A DNA stretch of 64,000 nucleotides, taken from positions 11,408,001 through 11,472,000 of the forward strand of contig OX344753.2 of assembly GCA_947034885.2 (NCBI GenBank), written 5' to 3'. Origin of the DNA: Thuidium tamariscinum (taxonomy: Eukaryota > Streptophyta > Bryopsida > Hypnales > Thuidiaceae). Numbering within the stretch: position 1 is the stretch's first letter; each line of letters begins with the position of its first letter. Under the pieces are notes generated by a model, which was not told where the DNA came from, did not search any database, and saw only the letters and a program-made list of their open reading frames with translations. Below, in pieces: positions 58,876 through 64,000 of this stretch. The translations under genes and the position numbers were made by a program.

Positions 58876-60462
58876 CTCATGGCTCCCGATCCAGACATTT
58901 TCCGGTTGCTGCAAGGGTAGGGGTTGCGTGAGGACGCTTTGTACAGCGGTTTTAGGGTTACGCGTTCTTTGGGTTTTAGGATTGGCATACTGTATGCGTG
59001 AGTTCAAGCAATTTTATTATATGTAGGTGTCATATTGGGTAGATCAGTACAGATCAACTCTGGAGAGATCTTTTGCGTATAGCAATTTTAGGTTTAGCAG
59101 AGTGCGCGTTCCTTGAGCTCTTAGGATTGGCAGTATTGGCGTACAGTTTGCATGAGTTTCATCATTTTTCATGTGTTTTTTGGGAGATCCGTTTAGAGCT
59201 CTGGAGAGATCTGTGGGTGCAAGAGTTAAGTGTATAAATTTGTGTTGGAATTTCAAATTGGGAGGTTGTAGTCACATACAAATCAAATTAGACAACTCAT
59301 TTTCATTCAAAGATCCGTGATCATGGGCATTTAGCCAAGTCACCACTTGTTAATAAGTTCCACTTTTCCTGGATACTATGAACAAGGCCTCTTCTAACAA
59401 AGCAAGGGGTGTTATTCCCTAGTGAGATTGTATTTTCACAGTACTTGACATAACCTCAAGAGTTGGATCACCTTTTACTCAAGGAGGATAGATTAATGAG
59501 CTCTAACCATTATCTCCTCATCCAATGCTTGGTCACCACCTGTATAGAAATTGGGTTTGCTGAAGTAACGCTCCATGTATTTTAGAGGCCACTCTTTCTG
59601 TCACTTTGCATTCTAACCAATATGTTCTAGTGTGGTTTCATTGGGAGATCATTCGATGGAGCTCACTGGAGTCTTTTCGGGGAGGGAGGAAGGGAAACTC
59701 TCTTGAGATCAGGACTAATTTCGATCATTCACAATTTCTTGCACAAGTAATTCATCGTTAAAAGTAAGAGGTTGTTGACCCCTACTTGTGTGAGTGACAG
59801 CAATCAACCGGCATTCAAGCAAAGATCAGCGGCCAGCGGCAATTTCACCAAGTGTAAATCTTCCACTCAAAACCTGCTACTTGGAGGCAGCTCAAGTGTA
59901 AATTGGAAGAGATGAACTGGAGTCGAGAACAGACTTCAGGGGTCTGCAGGTTTTAGTATTTTGTACCTCTGCAGTTGCCGCTTCCTTGTTATCAGTTTCC
60001 TGTAAACTCTTTGTGAGAGCAATCCAATCATCTGATAGAGGGCTTAGGAGTTAAGAGTTCGGAGTTCGGAGTTTGGAGTTCGTGACTTTGGTTTATCAAG
60101 GTTTGTAGAGTATTGTTGTTGCACTTGTGGAGTGCTATTGATGGATAGATTGTCTCCGATTGTAAACCTGTTGCCAGTGACGTCGTTGTTGATCAAATTG
60201 ATGTTGCCGATAAGGGTGTTGTGACACTATTGGATGTGCCTGAAGAAGGAAACGAAAATTTCAGAAAGGTTGCAAGTAGTTGAGTTTTAACTGTGCGTAC
60301 TAGTGAACCATCTTATAGGATCCCACTCTAGAATCGAACAGTGCTTAGTGCGCACACAAGTCTCATGTTTTCCTGGATTCTCTGATTTTTTGCACACAAG
60401 TTGCAAGCATCTCATTCAATCGTGAAATGACATGCTGGTCACCATGGAAGTTATTTGCTTAA
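58876..60462. other. 3' flank of PLAC8 and intergenic DNA
   Basis: The first few hundred bases are probably 3' UTR. Beyond about 59280 no gene is recognised. A short direct repeat of TTCGGAG/TTTGGAG lies at about 60058-60082. Confidence 0.45.
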
Positions 60463-60738
60463 CCCTTGAACGACGCCACGAATGTTTGGTGTCCGTTGAA
60501 TGACAAAGAATCTTTCCTTCCAGGACAAAAATGCAACTTTTCATCCTCGGTATTGGGGGTGGAAAGGGTATTGGGGGTGGAAAGGGTATTGGGGGTGGAA
60601 AGGGTATTGGGGGTGGAAAGGGAAGATCTTCTACAGTACTTTGACTTTCAATGTATATATTTGACTTTTTCAAAGTAGGTGATGTCACACGGTATCAAAA
60701 TGCATGGTTTTCGCGGCCATTGGTCCGTCCTTCAAGGG
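60463..60738. mobile_element. TTAA-flanked MITE with CCCTTGAA ends
   Basis: CCCTTGAACGACG at the left and CGTCCTTCAAGGG at the right are inverted copies with one mismatch over 13 bases, and TTAA lies immediately outside both ends (60459-60462, 60739-60742). TTAA targets with CCC ends are the signature of the piggyBac superfamily; assignment here is inference. It contains the 18 bp minisatellite below. Confidence 0.75.
60551..60622 (+). repeat. 18 bp minisatellite, four perfect copies
   Basis: The unit TATTGGGGGTGGAAAGGG is repeated four times without mismatch inside the TTAA-flanked element. Translated ORFs across it merely repeat GVERVL-like hexapeptides. Confidence 0.95.
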
Positions 60739-61145
60739 TTAAAAAAACAACCCAAAAGTACTCATTGAAGGTCAAACAATTTTGCTAAACCTCATTATTG
60801 CACAAAATTCCAAGGATGAACACCTACCCTTCTATTCTAAATAGAAGGATTCTTTGTCATCTTTTAGCCACTATTTGGCCTTTGTATCCTTGCAAATGTA
60901 CCTTGACTAGTAAGACTTGTTACCAAGAGTGTTAGCCTATAATTTTCTGTAGGTGCATTCTTCATTTGTACATAAACTTTGAAAGCCATTCATTGGTAAC
61001 TTTTTAGCCTAAACATCCTTTTAGGATTAATCCATTCAAATGCTCAGGACAGTGATTGCAAAATGACTACAAAATGACTATTTTGTAACTATTGTTGTCC
61101 ACAATGACTCTATGGACGAGTCATCTATATCCTTTTTTTTGTAGT
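60739..61145. other. AT-rich DNA with a truncated CACTA-type end
   Basis: 61057-61146 resembles the interior and right end of the 34955-35107 element (AACTACAAAATGACT-like words, terminal TTTTTTTGTAGTG), but no left end is visible. It abuts family B copy 2. Confidence 0.5.
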
Positions 61146-61873
61146 GGGTCGTTGCAAGAAACACTTACCGGTTTTGGCTCAAAATGGCTCAAAATCAATG
61201 AGTCCTGTGAGTCCTATGACCCTTTCAAATAAATTTTTTTTAAATTTAAAAAAATATGGATAATTTGAAGAGCAATGAGAATATCATGTCTCTTAAAATT
61301 CAGACCTAAGAAAATTTTTCTCTAAATGTTATAGACAATGGAAAATACAATGAAAATAGCTCTTTTTTCACTAATTTGGTAAAAATAGTAAAAAAATTCA
61401 AAAAATAAAAATGAAAAATACATTTTTTCTTCAAGTAAAGGTCTTTCTTTTCCAACAAATTTCATATTTGGAAAAAATTAATTCTATTCTCTACACTTGT
61501 GCAAAGTCAGCCACTTTGACGACATGTGGAAGTTGGACATTTTAATATTTTCAAAAATACTTTTTAGGGTTTGTGTAACTATACTATAGATCTAAGCATG
61601 CCAATTTTCAGCTCAAAATTTGCATTTTTGGGTCAAAAATAGGACTAAAACCCCCCAAAATGGCCTAGGTAGACAGCCAATCGGGGGCAGTTTAAAAATA
61701 GTAAAATAATTTTGAAAAAATTGAAAAAATTACACAACATATAAAACTTTTGTGTGCACCTTCATTCCAAATTTCAAGTTGATAAGGCAAACTATGAAAA
61801 AGTTATGAGCAAAAAACTACCTGTTGGAGGTCAAGGGGACAAAAAATAGGACAAGTGTTTCTTGCAATCACCC
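61146..61873 (+). mobile_element. MITE family B, copy 2 (uninterrupted)
   Basis: Reference copy of 728 bp: GGGTCGTTGCAAGAAACACT at the left, AAGTGTTTCTTGCAATCACCC at the right, flanked by TAGT on both sides (61142-61145, 61874-61877). No coding frame; non-autonomous. Confidence 0.9.
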
Positions 61874-62152
61874 TAGTATCATTCAATTCACTAAAATCAT
61901 CATTGGGCTTAAGGATAAGAGCTCTTAAAGAATAGAATATTCGACCAATTGGATGTGCATAGCTTCAACTATAAATTGCATTCTCAAATATAAATTGTTT
62001 TCTCTTAAGTTTTCAAGTTGGAGCAAAAATTACACTTAAAATTTTGTATTTCAATAGTTAGGACTTAAATTCAAAATAAATCAATTTAATGGTAAAAAAT
62101 GAGATGAACAAAAGTGCTAAAATTGTCAATTACTCACTACATGGTGATCCAC
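61874..62152. other. AT-rich intergenic DNA
   Basis: No feature recognised. Confidence 0.5.
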
Positions 62153-62447
62153 CATTAGGAAAAATTTCAACCCTGCAAAAGGTTGGTGAAATGTGATTTT
62201 CAAAACCTCCTCACAATGCAAATATAAAATATTATTAAAAGATTTTTTTTAATTTAAAATTTAAAAAATATATATATATATATAATATTGAAAATATGAC
62301 ATGACAATGATGTGGCACCATTGGTGGCATGTCACATTCCAATTTCTAAAAATTAAAAAAATATTTTTTAATTTGATTTTTTTCTGTGATTGCACCCCAG
62401 ATTTTCAAAACTCACATCGTCTTTGAGAGTTGAAATTTTTCCTAATG
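62153..62447. mobile_element. MITE related to families A/C, variant ends
   Basis: The ends CATTAGGAAAAATTTCAACC and GTTGAAATTTTTCCTAATG are inverted copies over about 20 bases. The interior has ATGATGTGGCACCATTGGTG, similar in style to the GTGGTC...GCCACGT block of family A. A (TA)n tract lies inside at about 62270-62284. Confidence 0.75.
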
Positions 62448-62509
62448 ATTTAACCATTGTTTAAAATCCTATATCACATAATATTCTTAACTAAGGTTTT
62501 CACGACCTC

Positions 62510-62775
62510 TAGATTTTGGAAAGAGAAGTACTTCTTCCAAGATACGTTTAGTGAATCAATGTCATGAATTGAGGTATGTGGAGGGCTTATCTTTCTTGGA
62601 TTCTAGAAAGAGAGGTGCCTCTTCCAAAATACTAAGGTTCTAGTGGGTTTGTGTCTTGCATTGAGGTGTGTGGAGGGCTTGTTTTCTTTAGATCTTAAAA
62701 AGAGAAGTATGCTCTTCCAAGATATCTTGGAGGTAGGTGTCTTTAGTCTAATTGAGGTGTATAGAAGGCTTGCCA
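62510..62775 (+). repeat. Tandem repeat, period about 90 bp, three units
   Basis: AAGAGAAGTACTTCTTCCAA, AAGAGAGGTGCCTCTTCCAA and AAGAGAAGTATGCTCTTCCA recur about every 88-91 bases, each followed by TTGAGGTRTGTGGAGGGCTT or a variant. Each unit contains a small palindrome (GAAGTACTTC in unit 1). Confidence 0.75.
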
Positions 62776-63626
62776 CTATAGCTTAAAATAAAAGATATCC
62801 CAAATGTCAAGGACTTGAAAAGCTTTCCACAACAACATGCACTAGGAAGCCACCTCTAATGCAAGAACTTAATAAATGCCAAGTGAAGCTTAAGATCATT
62901 ATATAGTCTATTGGATTGAATTTAGTATGATGATGTGGCATGGCAATCAACAACATATCAACAAAATAGAACAAACAAACCCATCAATCATGTTGTAAAA
63001 TTGTACAATCAAGCAATTGTTATTAGTATCATCAATCGACTGCAATTGTAATGCATTGTGAAATTGAAATGCCTTTGTCATTAGTTGAACACAAATCAAA
63101 AAACACAATTCAATTCGTTCAGAATTAAATTGCCACTTTTTGAATTCATAAATTTTGTGCTATCAAATTTTGAAGTTTAATTGGGATTGAATCCCTCTCC
63201 AATTGGTTTACATCCGCTTGAACAAACCTTTAAAGAAGCAATAGTATTCCTTCCTCAGATTTCTACATTCAAATTCCAATCAAGTCTTACTTAACCTTTC
63301 ATCACCTAAGGCTTGATTGCATCTAAATGCATCCTTTCTATTCAAGTGTTATAAGTCTAAATGTCATTTAGGTATGAAAATTTCATTGTAAAATTTTATA
63401 GTATGCATGTTATAGATGATGTTAATCAAGTTTGGAGTCATTTGGTTGTATAGATTGCAAGATTATGATGTTTTAGTATTGACAAAAGATGCTGAAATTT
63501 TCCTAAAAATCACATTTGGAGGTGAAATTTGATTTCTAAACCAACTTAAATGAAAAAAATTTAAGTATTAAGTATTCAAAACCAATCAAAAACAACAACA
63601 AAAAAGTTGCAAATAACACATCTAGG
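62776..63626. other. AT-rich intergenic DNA
   Basis: No gene or bounded element recognised. Confidence 0.5.
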
Positions 63627-63971
63627 CATTAGGGGAGATTTGAGGGTATTATAAGACCTCGAGTTATCTTGAATTCCCAAACTATAGAAACATGCCACAT
63701 CAGGAGTCTAATATGGTCAAGACATTGACACATCAGAAAATAATAATTTTTTAATTTTTTAATTTTTTTCTTGAATATAAATTATTTTTAATCAATTTTA
63801 GGTTTCTTAACACTTTTTGGAATTTTTGAAAAACAAATTAAAAACAAATTTCCTTCAAAAATTTTAAAATTCAACTTGTACAGGCTAATTTATTATTTTT
63901 GGACAATACAAGAAACAAGTTGAGGAATGACCCTAAAACAACCTTCCCTTGCCCTCAAATCTCTCCTAATG
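63627..63971. mobile_element. MITE family A, copy 4 (diverged)
   Basis: The ends CATTAGGGGAGATTTGAGGG and CCCTCAAATCTCTCCTAATG are near-perfect inverted repeats. The interior keeps ACCTCGAGTT and ATGGTCAAGACATTGACACA, corresponding to ACTACGAGTT and GTGGTCAAGAGAGTGCCACG in the 31 kb copy. Confidence 0.85.
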
Positions 63972-64000
63972 GCTAAAACTCCCTCTACTAAAATGCTTCT

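Noticed and set aside
58447-59026. Antisense and alternative-frame ORFs over PLAC8
   Set aside because: Shadow frames; the PLAC8 frame has the diagnostic CC-x4-CPC motif.
59280-60400. Possible LTR or retroelement fragment downstream of PLAC8
   Set aside because: No matching second LTR, primer-binding site or polyprotein motif was visible.
60416-60688. Proline-rich minus frame with FPPPIP repeats and its plus-strand partner
   Set aside because: Direct translation of the 18 bp minisatellite inside a MITE.
1-64000. CRISPR arrays, rRNA genes or bacterial operons
   Set aside because: None present; repeats are MITE-like or satellite-like and genes are spliced.

Overview
The window reads as nuclear DNA of a land plant. 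Evidence: spliced genes with ordinary GT-AG introns, a plant-type SLAC1/SLAH anion channel, a plant-type U1-C snRNP protein, a PLAC8 (FW2.2-like) protein, an L1-type LINE, a hAT element, and very AT-rich intergenic DNA packed with short inverted-repeat elements. Several gene-like segments have no relative I can name, and the overall style suggests a bryophyte or another early-diverging lineage. That placement is inference; the sequence alone does not prove it.

Layout. 1-1.4 kb: AT-rich with one MITE. 1.75-4.0 kb (+): U1-C in six exons. 5.5-9.5 kb: MITEs and AT-rich DNA. 9.96-11.62 kb (-): a predicted spliced gene of unknown function. 12-15.8 kb: MITEs, including one inserted inside another. 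16.77-20.37 kb (-): a complete five-exon SLAC1-type anion channel of 475 aa. 20.4-23.7 kb: mixed-composition DNA with no recognised gene. 25.3-28.76 kb (+): a decayed hAT transposase gene, followed at 28.8-29.08 kb by a foldback element filled with 21-22 bp repeats. 29.9-35.1 kb: nested MITEs, a tandem array with a period near 180 bp and a CACTA-type mini-element. 36.6-37.5 kb: a second, independent tandem array with a 178 bp period. 40.9-42.0 kb (-): a 90-residue ORF and further exon-like segments. 42.25 kb: a near-perfect hairpin MITE. 43.8-44.75 kb (+): a two-exon, three-helix membrane protein. 46.05-51.88 kb (+): a 5'-truncated LINE with an intact 16 bp target-site duplication. 53-57.5 kb: MITEs, including a 164 bp CACTA foldback. 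58.3-58.9 kb (+): PLAC8 with an overlapping-frame uORF in its leader. 60.4-64 kb: MITEs and short tandem repeats.

The host genes show no operon-like or pathway link: an RNA-splicing factor, a plasma-membrane anion channel, a membrane protein and a Cys-rich membrane protein are neighbours only. The notable content is the mobile DNA. At least seven small inverted-repeat families are present, several in two to five copies, with nesting that can be checked by length arithmetic. The hAT gene also decays in a distinctive way: all seven in-frame stops (six TAG, one TAA) are explainable as single C-to-T changes at Gln codons. I did not find a clearly new functional system; the best candidates are the foldback elements and the TTAA-flanked elements.
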